DNA of 64,000 nucleotides from an uncultured Serinicoccus sp. (GCF_947487915.1 NZ_CANKYH010000006.1:240199-304198); one strand, 5' to 3'. Shown: positions 54,994-63,930, counted from the stretch's first letter. Numbers and translations are program-made. Notes: generated by a model not told the origin, from the letters alone.

Positions 54994-57900
54994 CAGCGCC
55001 TCGGTTGCTCGCGCAGGGCGTGCAGGACCCGGGCCACCTCGCGGGCGGGGTCGGTGAAGACGTCGGTGGTGCGGACCCGCACCGGGGCCCACCCCATCCG
55101 GGTGAGCTGCTCGTGGCGCAGCCGCATGTCGTCCCGGCCGGGTGCTCCCGCGGCGGACCGCCCGTCACCGTCGACGGCGACGGCATAGCGGTGCGGGTCG
55201 TCCTCGGCGACCACCGCGAGGTCGACGGCGTGCGGGCCGTGGCCGACGCCCTCGCGCACGTCCAGACCCTCGGCGCGCAGCCGGCGGACGAGCTCGGCCA
55301 ACACGGCTGAGCCGTGGCCGTGCTCCTCGGTGTCCGGGACGAGCGCCCGGGCCACGATGCGGGCGCCGTGCGTGGCCGCCTCGGGCCAGGTGTCGACCGG
55401 GGCCTCGGTCACCAGGTCGACGCTGCGCCGCGCCGCGGCGAGCACGGCGCCGGCGGTCTCCGGCGCCGCGACACCCTCCGGGGAGCCGAGCCACACCACC
55501 CGGTCCCTGGTCTGCCCGGCGACGCGGTGCACCGGCAGCACGAGGAAGGCCTCGCTGTCCTGCTCGTCGTCCGAGAGCGAGGTGGGGAGCTCACCGCCCC
55601 GCATGGCCTGCCGGAGCGCGATCCCCGCGTCCTCGGCGCCGGCCTCGTCATCGGTGACGAGCAGCAGGCTCTCGGGTCCGGACCGGGCGTGCTTGAGCAC
55701 CAGCCGGACGGCCGCCTCCACCCGGATGCTGACGTGGCCCTGCACGACGTGCTCGCGCACGCTGGCGGCCCGGTCGACCCCGGGGAAGGAGTGCACGGGG
55801 CGGGGCATGAGCGGGGCCAGGGGCGCCACCAGCCCCTGGTCGAGCGCGCGGTAGTGCACCGCCAGGTGGCGCACCGGCAGCACCGCCGCCGCGTCGCGCA
55901 GCAGCGACGGCGTCGAGGCCGCGCCCGGGGCCGCCTCGGCCCGGGGATCGGCCACGACGGAGAAGTCGCGGGGCCCGGGTCCGCCGCTGTCACCGACCAC
56001 GAGCACCCGCCGGCCCCGGGCCAGCGCGGGCGCCGAGCGCGCCGTCGTCGTCCGCCCGGCGCGGTCCACGACCACCAGGTCGACCGTGAGGTCCGGCGGC
56101 AGCACGGCCGGCACCGCGAGCGGGCTGGTGAGCAGCACGGGGGCCGCGGCGAGCACGACGTCCGGCGCACGGCTGATGATGTCGCGGGAGTCGACGGCGC
56201 CCACCCGGCTCGCGTCCAGGGCGCGCTGCCAGGCGCCGAGCTGGGAGGCGTGCCCGGCGAGGGTCCGCCGCAGCCGGCGGAGCACCGCTCGTCGGGCCCG
56301 CAGGGCGTTGCGGTGCAGGTGCGCGCGGTCGGCGGCCCGGAAGGACCGCTCGGCCTCGCGCACCGCCTCGCTGCCCACCTGCTGCGGCACGGAGTCGGAG
56401 GTGAGGTGGTCCAGCACCGAGCTGCGGTGCACGAAGCGCACCTCGGGGGCCACCCGGTCGGCGGGCACCCCGCGCCGGGCGAGGTCGTCGACGAGCTCGC
56501 CGAGACCGCGCTCGCGCAGCGGCGCCAGCAACGGGTGCGCCTGCGCGGCGACGGCCGCGCGCTCGGAGCGGGCGTCGAGGCGCACCAGCCGCTCCAGCAC
56601 CGTGTCGAGATGGGTGGTGGACAGCTCGTGCCCGGCCGAGGTGCCGGTGAGGACCTGCTCCAGCCAGGCGAGGTCCTCCCCCAGCGGGGCGTGCGCGGCC
56701 AGCGCCTCGTCCCAGCCCTCGGGGGCCGTGGGCCGGGCGGCCTTGCCGGCCACCTCCTCCCACTCCCGACGCTCGTCCCGCGCCATGCGGACCCGGTGGG
56801 CGAGCTCCGGCGGGGGCGTCCCCGGGCGCAGCTGCTGCCGCACCTGGCGCCGTAGCCGGGCCCGGGCCACCGCTCCGGGGCGCTGCTCCACGTCGTCCCG
56901 GTCCGCGGTGGCCGCGACCATGTCGTCCAGCGGCGCGTCGTAGATCCCCGGGGAGAAGTGGTCGAGGGTCTCACTCGCCCGGGCGATCAGGCCCAGCCGG
57001 TGCGCCCACTGGGCGAGCGTCGCCGGCGCCGGCATCCCGGCGGCCCGGCACACGGCGTCGGCCTGCTCGCGGGCCGTGCTGAACTCACCGGTGACCAGAC
57101 GCCCGACGATCTCGGTGGCCCGGGCGGCCTCGTCCTCGCTGGCCAGGCGCGCGGCATACCAGGGGTCCTCGGTGCGCGCCGCGGACCAGGCACCGCAGTC
57201 GGCGGCCTCGATGAGGGCGTCGGTGACCGCGGAGAGCTCCTCGTCGGTGAGCTCGCCGAGGACGTCCAGCGGCAGCCGGACCCGGGACGCGGGCGGGTGC
57301 GCCAGGGTGGCCAGCGCCGCGAGGTCGTCCTCGGTCCGGGCCAGGCTGAGCGACCAGGGCGCGTGCTCCCGGTGCAGCACCTCCTGCTCGCGACGGAGCA
57401 CCGACAGGGCGTCGGCGCGGGCCGGCAAGGGGTCCGGGCCGAGGTCCGGCTCGTCCTCGGCCGGCAGGCGGTCGAGGGTGTGCCGCACGCCGGCCAGCGT
57501 CTGCCGCATGGAGGCAGGGTCCTCGGCCAGGTGGAGGCACAGGTCGCCCAGCCCCACGTGGTCCAGCCGGCGGCGCAGCGCCTCCAGGGAGGTCCGGTCC
57601 TCCGAGCAGACCATCACCGTGCGGCCCTCGGAGAGCGCACCGACGACGACGTTGGCGATGGTCTGGGTGGCGCCGGTGCCGGCCGGGGTGTCGAGGACGA
57701 GGTCACCGCCGTGGGAGACCTCGTCCACGACCAGCCGCTGGGAGGCATCGGCGTCCAGCGCGCTGAGCTCCCGGGCCGGGTCGTCGGCGCGCTCCTGGTC
57801 GGGGGACGTGGGAGCCAGCCGCACGTCGGCGCCCGCGAGCGCCGCGACCACGTCATGCGTGGCGAGCGGCTCGGGATCGCCGGTGTAGGACGTCACCAGG

Positions 57901-58565
57901 GGCAGCTTGGCCCACGGAAAGGTGCTGATGACCATCTGCGGGCCGATGGCGAAGCCGGCCATCTCGACGCAGATGTCCTCCAGCGCGCGGTAGGTCAGCC
58001 GGGGGTCGAAGCCGTGGCTCTGCGCAGACAGCCCCGCGAGCAGCGCGGGGTCGGGCTGGAGGTGGGCCTCGCTGCGCAGGTAGTGCTCGAGGACCGGGTT
58101 GAAGACGACGTCCTCGTGCAGCTCGAGCACGAAGTCGGAGTGGGCCGCGTCGGTCGGCGTGATGGTGCACGCGCGCAGCAGCACGGGGGCGCGCGGCGGC
58201 ACGGGCACGCGGTGCAGGGTCCAGGTAGCGAGGCCGATGGCGAGGAAGCTCGTCTCCAGGCCGTGCTCCCGGCGCATCTCGGTGACCTTGTCGCGGATGC
58301 CGCCCAGCCGGCGGGCCGCGTCGGTGAAGGCCACCTGCTCGCGCACCAGGTCAGACAGCGGCGTCGGACGGCCCGACAGCAGCTTGGCGACCCCTCCGGG
58401 GTGCGCGAGGTTGAGGTCGAAGGTGCCGGTGAGGGAGGTGCGGTGCCACAGCAGGGTGTTGGCGCCCCCGAGCTCTGCGACCTCGTGGCGCCAGCGCGTC
58501 CGGGCGCGCTGGACCGCCTCGACACGGGCCTCGTCGAGGGTGTGGGGGGGACGCAGGGAACTCAC
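54993..58565 (-). CDS. Degenerate SF1 helicase fused to a C-terminal nuclease-like domain
   Basis: A 1190-residue protein with the layout of DUF4011/AAA_11-type SF1 helicases. The Walker A region, near residue 292, reads DTPAGTGATQTIANVV: the invariant lysine of GTGK is alanine. The Walker B region reads VDLVVVDRAGR in place of DEA. The N-terminal 230 residues form a separate domain, and coiled-coil segments fill the middle. The last roughly 90 residues (YAVAVDGDGRS, then LRHEQLTRMGWAPVRVRTTDVF) resemble the MTES_1575/Vsr-like restriction-endonuclease fold. ATP hydrolysis is therefore doubtful. I chose the GTG at 58565, since TAGCCT lies 6 nt upstream of it; a GTG two codons earlier abuts that element. 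Confidence 0.75.
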   Translation of the reverse strand: MSSLRPPHTLDEARVEAVQRARTRWRHEVAELGGANTLLWHRTSLTGTFDLNLAHPGGVAKLLSGRPTPLSDLVREQVAFTDAARRLGGIRDKVTEMRREHGLETSFLAIGLATWTLHRVPVPPRAPVLLRACTITPTDAAHSDFVLELHEDVVFNPVLEHYLRSEAHLQPDPALLAGLSAQSHGFDPRLTYRALEDICVEMAGFAIGPQMVISTFPWAKLPLVTSYTGDPEPLATHDVVAALAGADVRLAPTSPDQERADDPARELSALDADASQRLVVDEVSHGGDLVLDTPAGTGATQTIANVVVGALSEGRTVMVCSEDRTSLEALRRRLDHVGLGDLCLHLAEDPASMRQTLAGVRHTLDRLPAEDEPDLGPDPLPARADALSVLRREQEVLHREHAPWSLSLARTEDDLAALATLAHPPASRVRLPLDVLGELTDEELSAVTDALIEAADCGAWSAARTEDPWYAARLASEDEAARATEIVGRLVTGEFSTAREQADAVCRAAGMPAPATLAQWAHRLGLIARASETLDHFSPGIYDAPLDDMVAATADRDDVEQRPGAVARARLRRQVRQQLRPGTPPPELAHRVRMARDERREWEEVAGKAARPTAPEGWDEALAAHAPLGEDLAWLEQVLTGTSAGHELSTTHLDTVLERLVRLDARSERAAVAAQAHPLLAPLRERGLGELVDDLARRGVPADRVAPEVRFVHRSSVLDHLTSDSVPQQVGSEAVREAERSFRAADRAHLHRNALRARRAVLRRLRRTLAGHASQLGAWQRALDASRVGAVDSRDIISRAPDVVLAAAPVLLTSPLAVPAVLPPDLTVDLVVVDRAGRTTTARSAPALARGRRVLVVGDSGGPGPRDFSVVADPRAEAAPGAASTPSLLRDAAAVLPVRHLAVHYRALDQGLVAPLAPLMPRPVHSFPGVDRAASVREHVVQGHVSIRVEAAVRLVLKHARSGPESLLLVTDDEAGAEDAGIALRQAMRGGELPTSLSDDEQDSEAFLVLPVHRVAGQTRDRVVWLGSPEGVAAPETAGAVLAAARRSVDLVTEAPVDTWPEAATHGARIVARALVPDTEEHGHGSAVLAELVRRLRAEGLDVREGVGHGPHAVDLAVVAEDDPHRYAVAVDGDGRSAAGAPGRDDMRLRHEQLTRMGWAPVRVRTTDVFTDPAREVARVLHALREQPRR

Positions 58566-58571
58566 CGACAC

Positions 58572-58577
58572 AGGCTA
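58572..58577 (-). promoter_or_regulatory. Leaderless-type -10 for the helicase-like gene
   Basis: On the minus strand TAGCCT ends exactly 6 nt before the second GTG (58565) and directly abuts the first GTG (58571), which decides between the two starts. Confidence 0.45.
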
Positions 58578-58635
58578 ACGACTCCCGGCGGCAACGCCGT
58601 CCTCCGCCACACCTCCGAGGCTCCGTCCGGGCCGT

Positions 58636-59898
58636 CTACACCCCGACCGGGCGCCGCTCGTGGTCGCCGCGCGTCACGGTGTAGGCCGCGAGCCCCGCGG
58701 CGGCGAGGGCGGCGACCGCGCAGAGCACGGCATACCCGAAGACGTCCATGACGACCCCGGCCAGGGCACCCCCGACGGCGGCGGTCAGACCCATGACCAG
58801 GTCGGCAGCGCCCTGCACCGAGGCCCGCTGACCCACCGGCACCGATCCGGCCACGGTCCCGGAGCCGGCCACGAACGTGCAGGACCACCCCAGCCCGAGC
58901 AGGACCAGCCCCGCGGTGAGACCGGCCGAGAAGCCGTCGCTGCTGAGCGCCGCCAGGAAGCAGGCGAGCACCAGGAGCCCCACCCCGAGGAGGACGACCG
59001 GACGGGCCCCCAGGCGGTCGGTGAGCTGGCCCGTGACCGGGGCGAGGCCGTACATCCCGAGGATGTGCAGGCTGATGACCAGCCCGATCAGCTCGATCTC
59101 CGCCTGCCCGTGCCGCATGTGCAGGGGCGTCATGACCATCACCGCCACCATGACGACGTGCCCGACGGTGACCGCGGAGGTGGCCCAGAGCGCGGTGGGC
59201 GTGGCCGCGATGATCCGCAGCCCGTCGACGACGTTGCCCTCCCGCCCCGGTGGGCGGTCGGTCTGCGCCCCGGCCAGCCGGCGGGCGGTGAGCAGCGGGT
59301 CGGGGCGCAGCAGGACGTGGAGGAGCACCGCGGCCAGGAGGAAGCCGAGGCAGGAGAAGACCCAGGCGCCGGCCAGCGGCGGCAGCCCGAGCATCCCGGC
59401 GACCGCCTTGCCGGGCCCGACCATGTTGGGCCCGAGGACCGAGCCGATGGTCGTCGCCCACACCACCCAGCTGAGCTGTCGCCCGCGGCGCTCGGGCACG
59501 GCGAGGTCGGTCGCGGCATACCTCGCCTGGCTGTTGGCCGTGGTCGAGGCGCCGAAGAGGGTGGTGCCGACCAGCAGCAGCCAGAAGACACCGGTCGCGG
59601 TCGCCGTGATCGCGAGCGCGGCGCCGAGCCCCCCGACGAGGTATGCCGTCGCGAGGCCGGCGCGGCGTCCCCGCCGCCCCATGAGCGCCGCGATCGGGAT
59701 GGTGAACAACGCTCCCCCCAGCACCTGGGTGGTGGTGGCCAGTCCGGACAGCGCGTCGCGGCCGCTGACGTCCGCGGCCACGATCGCCCCGACGGCGATG
59801 CCGCTGGCCACCCCGATGCCACCGAGGGTCTGGCTGCCCATGAGGGTCAGCACGGTGCGCGACTGCACCGAGGTGGGGAGGCTCACCGGCTCGCTCAT
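58636..59898 (-). CDS. MFS transporter
   Basis: A 420-residue major facilitator with about twelve hydrophobic helices in two halves joined by a charged loop near residue 205 (RRLAGAQTDRPPGREGN). The first cytoplasmic loop has the MFS-A-like motif GRRGRRAGL near residue 75. DLVMGLTAAVGGALAGVVMD near 370 fits a drug- or metabolite-efflux branch. The substrate cannot be assigned. The start at 59898 has GATAGT 6 nt upstream. Upstream and divergent or adjacent genes give no functional clue. Confidence 0.9.
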   Translation of the reverse strand: MSEPVSLPTSVQSRTVLTLMGSQTLGGIGVASGIAVGAIVAADVSGRDALSGLATTTQVLGGALFTIPIAALMGRRGRRAGLATAYLVGGLGAALAITATATGVFWLLLVGTTLFGASTTANSQARYAATDLAVPERRGRQLSWVVWATTIGSVLGPNMVGPGKAVAGMLGLPPLAGAWVFSCLGFLLAAVLLHVLLRPDPLLTARRLAGAQTDRPPGREGNVVDGLRIIAATPTALWATSAVTVGHVVMVAVMVMTPLHMRHGQAEIELIGLVISLHILGMYGLAPVTGQLTDRLGARPVVLLGVGLLVLACFLAALSSDGFSAGLTAGLVLLGLGWSCTFVAGSGTVAGSVPVGQRASVQGAADLVMGLTAAVGGALAGVVMDVFGYAVLCAVAALAAAGLAAYTVTRGDHERRPVGV

Positions 59899-59904
59899 GC
59901 GAGC

Positions 59905-59910
59905 ACTATC
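59905..59910 (-). promoter_or_regulatory. Leaderless-type -10 for the MFS gene
   Basis: On the minus strand GATAGT ends 6 nt before the ATG at 59898. No ribosome site intervenes. Confidence 0.4.
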
Positions 59911-59963
59911 CCAGCAGCGGCGAGGCCCACCCGCACCGCCCGCACCGCCCCGGGCTCAGCGGC

Positions 59964-60308
59964 TCAGTGGATCTGCCGACGCCAGTCCGGGGGCACCGAC
60001 CCGGCCGGGCCGGGCACCGGCTGGTCCACCGGCCTGCTCGTGGGACCGGCCAGCGGCGGGCCGTCGACCACCTCGCCCCGGTCGTAGTCCCAGAACCAGT
60101 CCTCTCCCGGCTCGAAGCTCTGCACGACGGCGTGCCCGGTGGCTCGCGCATGGGCCGTGGCGTGCTGAGACGGGGAGGAGTCGCAGCACCCGACGTGCCC
60201 GCACCGCGAGCAGCGACGCAGGTGCACCCACCACCCATCGCCGTCCAGGCACTCCACGCACCCCGTGCCGCTGGGCGGCACAGCGGGGTCGATCAGTTCG
60301 CTGCTCAT
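59964..60308 (-). CDS. UBP-type zinc-finger protein
   Basis: A 114-residue protein whose core is a ubiquitin-hydrolase-type (UBP) zinc finger: CVEC near residues 17-20, CSRCGHVGCC near 33-42, and HATAHARATGHAVV near 49-62 supply three zinc sites. GEDWFWDYDRGEVV follows. Eukaryotic versions bind the ubiquitin C-terminus; the role of the many actinobacterial single-domain versions is unknown. The minus-strand gagagg precedes the ATG at 60308. It stands alone between the MFS and FUSC genes. Confidence 0.9.
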   Translation of the reverse strand: MSSELIDPAVPPSGTGCVECLDGDGWWVHLRRCSRCGHVGCCDSSPSQHATAHARATGHAVVQSFEPGEDWFWDYDRGEVVDGPPLAGPTSRPVDQPVPGPAGSVPPDWRRQIH

Positions 60309-60375
60309 GTCATCTGCCTCTCGTGGCTCGAGGGTCGCCGGTTGCCTCAGGGTAGGGCCAGCAGCGTGCGGCCGC

Positions 60376-61443
60376 TCACCTCGACCCGGAGCGCACGACC
60401 TCCGAGGTCGCGACGTCGTCCACGATGATGATGACGGCACGCGCCATCTCGATGAGCCCGCCGTAGAGCGGCCAGCGCAGGTCCGGCAGGCCACCGTCGG
60501 ACAGGTCCGAGGCCAGCCGGTCGGTCCAGGAACGCAGCTCCTTGACGTCTGCCTTCGGGTCCCGGACGCGTTGGCCCAGCTCGTCGAGCAGCTCGATGAA
60601 GGGGTCCCGGAAGGAGCGGTCCCACTCCTCGGCCGCCACCGCGGACTCGTGGACGAGTCGGGACATCCCGCGCACCTGGGCGATGCCCTCCTCCAGCCGG
60701 CTGAGCACCCGGGAGAGCTCCTCGCTGTCGGAGGCGCGACGGCGTCGCGGGTTGCCCCAGGTGCTCTCCCGCGCCTCGTAGACCAGCGTCCAGGCGCTGT
60801 TCAGCCGCCGGTCCAGGGTCCGGGTGCGGTCCACCCAGTCATCCGTGGGCGCGTCGTCCGGATGGTCCCGCAGCCCGGCTGCCATGTCCTGCAGCAGCCG
60901 GCCCAGCCCCCGGTCGATCTCCTCGATCTGCTGCCGCGCGCTCTGGTCGCGCAGGGGGGCCACGAGCACGGCGTTGACGAGCAGGGCCAGCGCCACGCCG
61001 ATCGCGGTCGCGGCCAGCCGGTCGGCGAGGCCGCTCCAGCTCGTGTCGGTCGAGGCGGTGATGACGAAGAGCACGGTGGTGGCCACGGTGATGCCCTCGT
61101 GTCGCAGCAGCCCCACCCGGGCGAAGCCCATGGCCAGCAGCAGCGCAAGAGCGAGCGTGAGGGTCCCGTGACCGCCCAGCTGCACGGCGGCGAAGGACAG
61201 CACGACCCCGACGGAGGTGGCGAGCACCGCCTGCGTCCCTCGGGACACGGTCCGGTAGACGGTCGCGTGCACCGTCAGGAGTGCGGTCCAGGGGGCGAGG
61301 AAGGCCTGGTCGAGATCGAGCAGCGCATCGGCGATCATCCATGCCGCCACCGCGGCGAGCACGCTCTTGAGGATCTGGACCAGGTCGCTGCGCACGTCAG
61401 GCCGGCTGAGCCAGCGCCGCACGCGCTGAGAACGAGTGGGCAT
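60376..61443 (-). CDS. FUSC-family (aromatic acid exporter-like) membrane protein
   Basis: A 355-residue protein of the FUSC/ArAE superfamily. The N-terminal half has about six hydrophobic helices (VLAAVAAWMIADALL, AFLAPWTALLTVHATVYR with the FUSC-type motif, ATSVGVVLSFAAVQLGG, LALALLLAMGFARVGLL and more). The C-terminal half is a cytoplasmic helical domain rich in Arg/Asp (about 190-330). Relatives export aromatic carboxylates. The substrate is unknown. It is divergent from the GyrI-like gene. Confidence 0.87.
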   Translation of the reverse strand: MPTRSQRVRRWLSRPDVRSDLVQILKSVLAAVAAWMIADALLDLDQAFLAPWTALLTVHATVYRTVSRGTQAVLATSVGVVLSFAAVQLGGHGTLTLALALLLAMGFARVGLLRHEGITVATTVLFVITASTDTSWSGLADRLAATAIGVALALLVNAVLVAPLRDQSARQQIEEIDRGLGRLLQDMAAGLRDHPDDAPTDDWVDRTRTLDRRLNSAWTLVYEARESTWGNPRRRRASDSEELSRVLSRLEEGIAQVRGMSRLVHESAVAAEEWDRSFRDPFIELLDELGQRVRDPKADVKELRSWTDRLASDLSDGGLPDLRWPLYGGLIEMARAVIIIVDDVATSEVVRSGSR

Positions 61444-61450
61444 GGCCCTG

Positions 61451-61456
61451 ACTATG
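61451..61456 (-). promoter_or_regulatory. Leaderless-type -10 for the FUSC gene
   Basis: On the minus strand CATAGT ends 7 nt before the ATG at 61443. It is a weak match with no ribosome site between. Confidence 0.35.
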
Positions 61457-61532
61457 GCATCCGTCCGTGAAGGACACCAGCAGCGACGCCACCCGGGCCA
61501 CCGGTCTCACCGACGACGCGAGAGGATGCAGC

Positions 61533-62009
61533 ATGACCGAGCACGCACCCGCCCTCGTGACCATCGACCCGCGGCACGCCGCCGTCGTCTCCGGCCTCGG
61601 CCTGCCGGCCGAGGAGGTGCGGTCCTTCTTCGACAGCGCCTTCCGGACCCTCCACCGGCAGCTGGAGAGCCAGCACCTGGCACCCGGCGGCCCCGCCTTC
61701 GCCTGGTTCCTCAGCCCGCCCGGGGACACGACCGACGTCCAGGTGGGGCACGAGGTCGACCTGTCCTTCATGCCCACCGCGCCGGTCGACACCCTGCAGC
61801 TGCCCGGCGGGCAGGCCGCCCAGCTCGTGCACGAAGGGTCCTACGACGACCTCGGCCAGTCCTGGCAGCGGCTCGTCGACTGGGTCCGGTCGCAGGGTCT
61901 GGACGCCGGCGGCGGCATGCTCGAGGAGTACCTCACCGAGCCCGGTCCCGACGTCGACCCGGACACGGTGCAGACCCGGCTGAGCTGGTTCGTCACCCGG
62001 CAGGAGTGA
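61533..62009 (+). CDS. GyrI-like small-molecule-binding domain protein
   Basis: A 158-residue stand-alone GyrI-like/AraC effector-binding domain, a fold that binds or hydrolyses small hydrophobic ligands and gives drug tolerance or signal sensing. VVSGLGLPAEEVRSFFDSAF, GPAFAWFLSPPGDTTDVQVG, GGQAAQLVHEGSYDDLGQSW and GGGMLEEYLTEPG are the conserved strands and helices, with an acidic ligand-site residue in EEYL. agagga precedes the ATG at 61533 by 6 nt; an earlier GTG is rejected. It is divergent from the FUSC transporter, and a functional link is only a guess. Confidence 0.85.
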   Translation: MTEHAPALVTIDPRHAAVVSGLGLPAEEVRSFFDSAFRTLHRQLESQHLAPGGPAFAWFLSPPGDTTDVQVGHEVDLSFMPTAPVDTLQLPGGQAAQLVHEGSYDDLGQSWQRLVDWVRSQGLDAGGGMLEEYLTEPGPDVDPDTVQTRLSWFVTRQE

Positions 62010-62015
62010 CCCGCC

Positions 62016-62627
62016 TCACCGGGTCTGCTCCTCCCCGGCCTCCTGTCGGCGCTGACGCACCACGACGAAGGTCGCGACACCCAGGAGCACCCCGGCGACC
62101 ACCGTGGCGAGGGTCGCGGCGGTGCTGCCGAGCAGCTGCTCCAGGAGCACCCGGCTCTGGGAGGTCGGGTCGGCCAGCACCACGGTGACGAAGGCGGCGA
62201 CCAGGACGGTGGCCAGGATGCCGGGTACCTGCTGCCACCGACCGGTCAGCCCGAGGCGCTGGCGCAGCAACCGGCCCGCCTTGAGGATCCGGCCGGCCCG
62301 GATCAGCCGCAGCGCGCCGACCACCCGCAGCAGCCGGAGCAGCTGGAGGGGGCCGACGGCCAGGACCACCGCGAGCACCACGGCGACCGTGAGCAGGATG
62401 AGCCACCAGTTCCGGCGGACCCACGACCGCTTGTCGCTGGCGACGAGGAAGAGGATGACGGTCTCGGCGAGCAGGACCGCGCCGGTGAGCCAGTTGGTGA
62501 CGGCCCCCACGGTGGCGTAGGGGTCGTCCAGCAGGGTGAGGAAGACGGCGGGCACGGAGGCGAGGGCCGCGATGACGACGGGCAGCGCCAGGCGCTCCTC
62601 CCACTCCGCCTCCCGGTCATCCCTCAC
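62016..62627 (-). CDS. Voltage-sensor-like membrane protein without a K+ filter
   Basis: A 203-residue protein with six predicted hydrophobic segments. The fourth (about residues 92-124) is a textbook S4: positive residues at about every third position (R98, R101, R107, R110, R113, K116, R119, R122). Segments S1-S3 precede it. After S4, two helices (GILATVLVAAFVTVVLA and VVAGVLLGVATFVVV) sit where S5 and S6 would be, but the loop between them has no TVGYG-like filter. It is therefore a voltage-sensor protein or a degraded ion channel. The GTG at 62627 has ggagg 6 nt upstream; longer versions run into the tRNA gene and are rejected. Confidence 0.75.
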   Translation of the reverse strand: MRDDREAEWEERLALPVVIAALASVPAVFLTLLDDPYATVGAVTNWLTGAVLLAETVILFLVASDKRSWVRRNWWLILLTVAVVLAVVLAVGPLQLLRLLRVVGALRLIRAGRILKAGRLLRQRLGLTGRWQQVPGILATVLVAAFVTVVLADPTSQSRVLLEQLLGSTAATLATVVAGVLLGVATFVVVRQRRQEAGEEQTR

Positions 62628-62654
62628 CGGGTGCCTCCGGGATGCGACAGCACG

Positions 62655-62727
62655 TGCCCCCGGCAGGATTCGAACCTGCGACACCCGCTTTAGGAGAGCG
62701 GTGCTCTATCCCCTGAGCTACGAGGGC
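62655..62727 (-). tRNA. tRNA-Arg (CCT)
   Basis: On the minus strand the acceptor gccctcg pairs with cgggggc (one G-U). The anticodon loop ctcctaa gives anticodon CCT, reading AGG. D- and T-arms are canonical, the discriminator is A, and no CCA is encoded. It ends 28 bp before the start of the voltage-sensor gene. Confidence 0.95.
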
Positions 62728-62908
62728 GGACCGAGCCCGATGGGCGCCGGAACCGGCCCATCGTCTCACGCCGACCGCAGGAACCATGGCCAGGTCACTG
62801 CCTGGCCGAGCTGCCGCCGGCCGGGCAGGCCAGGTAGGCCAGGTAGGCCGACGACGGACGCCCGCCGTGCCACGGGGGCACGGCGGGCGTCGAGGGTGGT
62901 GCAGGGAC

Positions 62909-63373
62909 TCAGCCGGTGGTCGCGGCAGCGAGGTTGCCCAGGCTCGCCTCCAGGTCCTCCCGCGGGACGAGCGGGAAGCTGAGCTTCTTGAGCAGCGCCT
63001 GGTCGGTGACCTTGCTCCAGTCGTAGGTCAGCCGGACCTCGGTGTGGTCCGGACCCTGGGGGGTGAGCTCCCAGACCCACTCCCAGCCGGGGGGGTCGGT
63101 GTCCGCCGGAGCCGTCTGCCACGCCACGAGCTTGTCCTTGTCGTAGCCGGTGACGTGGTTGTCGGTCTGGTAGTCGCCGCCCATGTGCTCGCCGCTCATG
63201 TTCATCCGGAAGGTCTGCCCGGTCGAGGTGATGCGGTCACCGTGGTCGACGGACAGGACGAAGCCGGAGCCGTCGATCGCGACGTGGTTGTCCGGCAGGG
63301 TGAGCACCTGGAAGACGTCCTTGGCCGGGGCGTCGATGGTGCGGCTGACGGTGAGGCTCGTCTGATCAGTCAT
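62909..63373 (-). CDS. SRPBCC (START-like) family protein
   Basis: A 154-residue helix-grip (polyketide cyclase/START-like) protein. SLTVSRTIDAPAKDVFQVLTLPDNH at the N-terminus is the family entry motif, with FRMNMSGEHMGGDYQTDN and VAWQTAP strands and a C-terminal amphipathic helix (LKKLSFPLVPREDLEASLGN) over the ligand cavity. Such proteins bind hydrophobic ligands. The ligand is unknown. The start at 63373 has TAGCGT 6 nt upstream. It is divergent from the osmC-like gene by 80 bp. Confidence 0.9.
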   Translation of the reverse strand: MTDQTSLTVSRTIDAPAKDVFQVLTLPDNHVAIDGSGFVLSVDHGDRITSTGQTFRMNMSGEHMGGDYQTDNHVTGYDKDKLVAWQTAPADTDPPGWEWVWELTPQGPDHTEVRLTYDWSKVTDQALLKKLSFPLVPREDLEASLGNLAAATTG

Positions 63374-63379
63374 ACCCCG

Positions 63380-63385
63380 ACGCTA
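63380..63385 (-). promoter_or_regulatory. Leaderless-type -10 for the SRPBCC gene
   Basis: On the minus strand TAGCGT ends 6 nt before the ATG at 63373. No ribosome site is present. Confidence 0.5.
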
Positions 63386-63453
63386 ACGAGCGGGCCGAGC
63401 TCGCGCGACCTGAGGCCGAGCCTGCCCGCGCCGCCGCGTGGCACGCTGGCCCC

Positions 63454-63921
63454 ATGGCGACGCACACCTTCGCGCTGGAGCTGACCTGGACGGGCAACCG
63501 CGGGACGGGGACGTCCGGCTACCGCGACTACGACCGGGCCGTGCTGGCCCGCAGCACGGGTATGCCGGACCTCGAGCTGTCCGCCGACCGGGCCTTCCGG
63601 GGCGACCGGGCGCGGTGGAACCCCGAGGTCCTGCTCGTCGCCGCCCTGAGCGAGTGCCACCTGCTGTCCTTCCTGCACGTCGCCGTCACCCGTGGGGTCA
63701 CGGTCGTGGACTACGAGGACACCCCGGTGGGCACGATGGAGCAGTCCGGGATCGGGGGCCGGTTCACCGAGGTCCTGCTGCGACCGCTCGTCACGGTGGA
63801 CGACCCTGAGCACCTGGACCTCGTGCCGCAGCTGCACGCCGAGGCCGGGCAGGCGTGCTTCATCGCGGCCTCGGTGAACTTCCCGGTCCACCACGAGCCC
63901 ACGACCCGGGTGGCCGGGTGA
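63454..63921 (+). CDS. OsmC family peroxiredoxin
   Basis: A 155-residue OsmC/Ohr-fold thiol peroxidase that reduces organic hydroperoxides. WNPEVLLVAALSECHLLSFL near residues 61-80 carries the first reactive cysteine, and GQACFIAASVNFPV near 130-143 the second. The N-terminal strand TFALELTWTGNRG and a Gly-rich YRDYDRAV fit the dimer fold. It lacks a Shine-Dalgarno; CACGCT 6 nt upstream is a weak leaderless -10. It is followed by an inverted repeat. Confidence 0.92.
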   Translation: MATHTFALELTWTGNRGTGTSGYRDYDRAVLARSTGMPDLELSADRAFRGDRARWNPEVLLVAALSECHLLSFLHVAVTRGVTVVDYEDTPVGTMEQSGIGGRFTEVLLRPLVTVDDPEHLDLVPQLHAEAGQACFIAASVNFPVHHEPTTRVAG

Positions 63922-63930
63922 GCCTCACTG

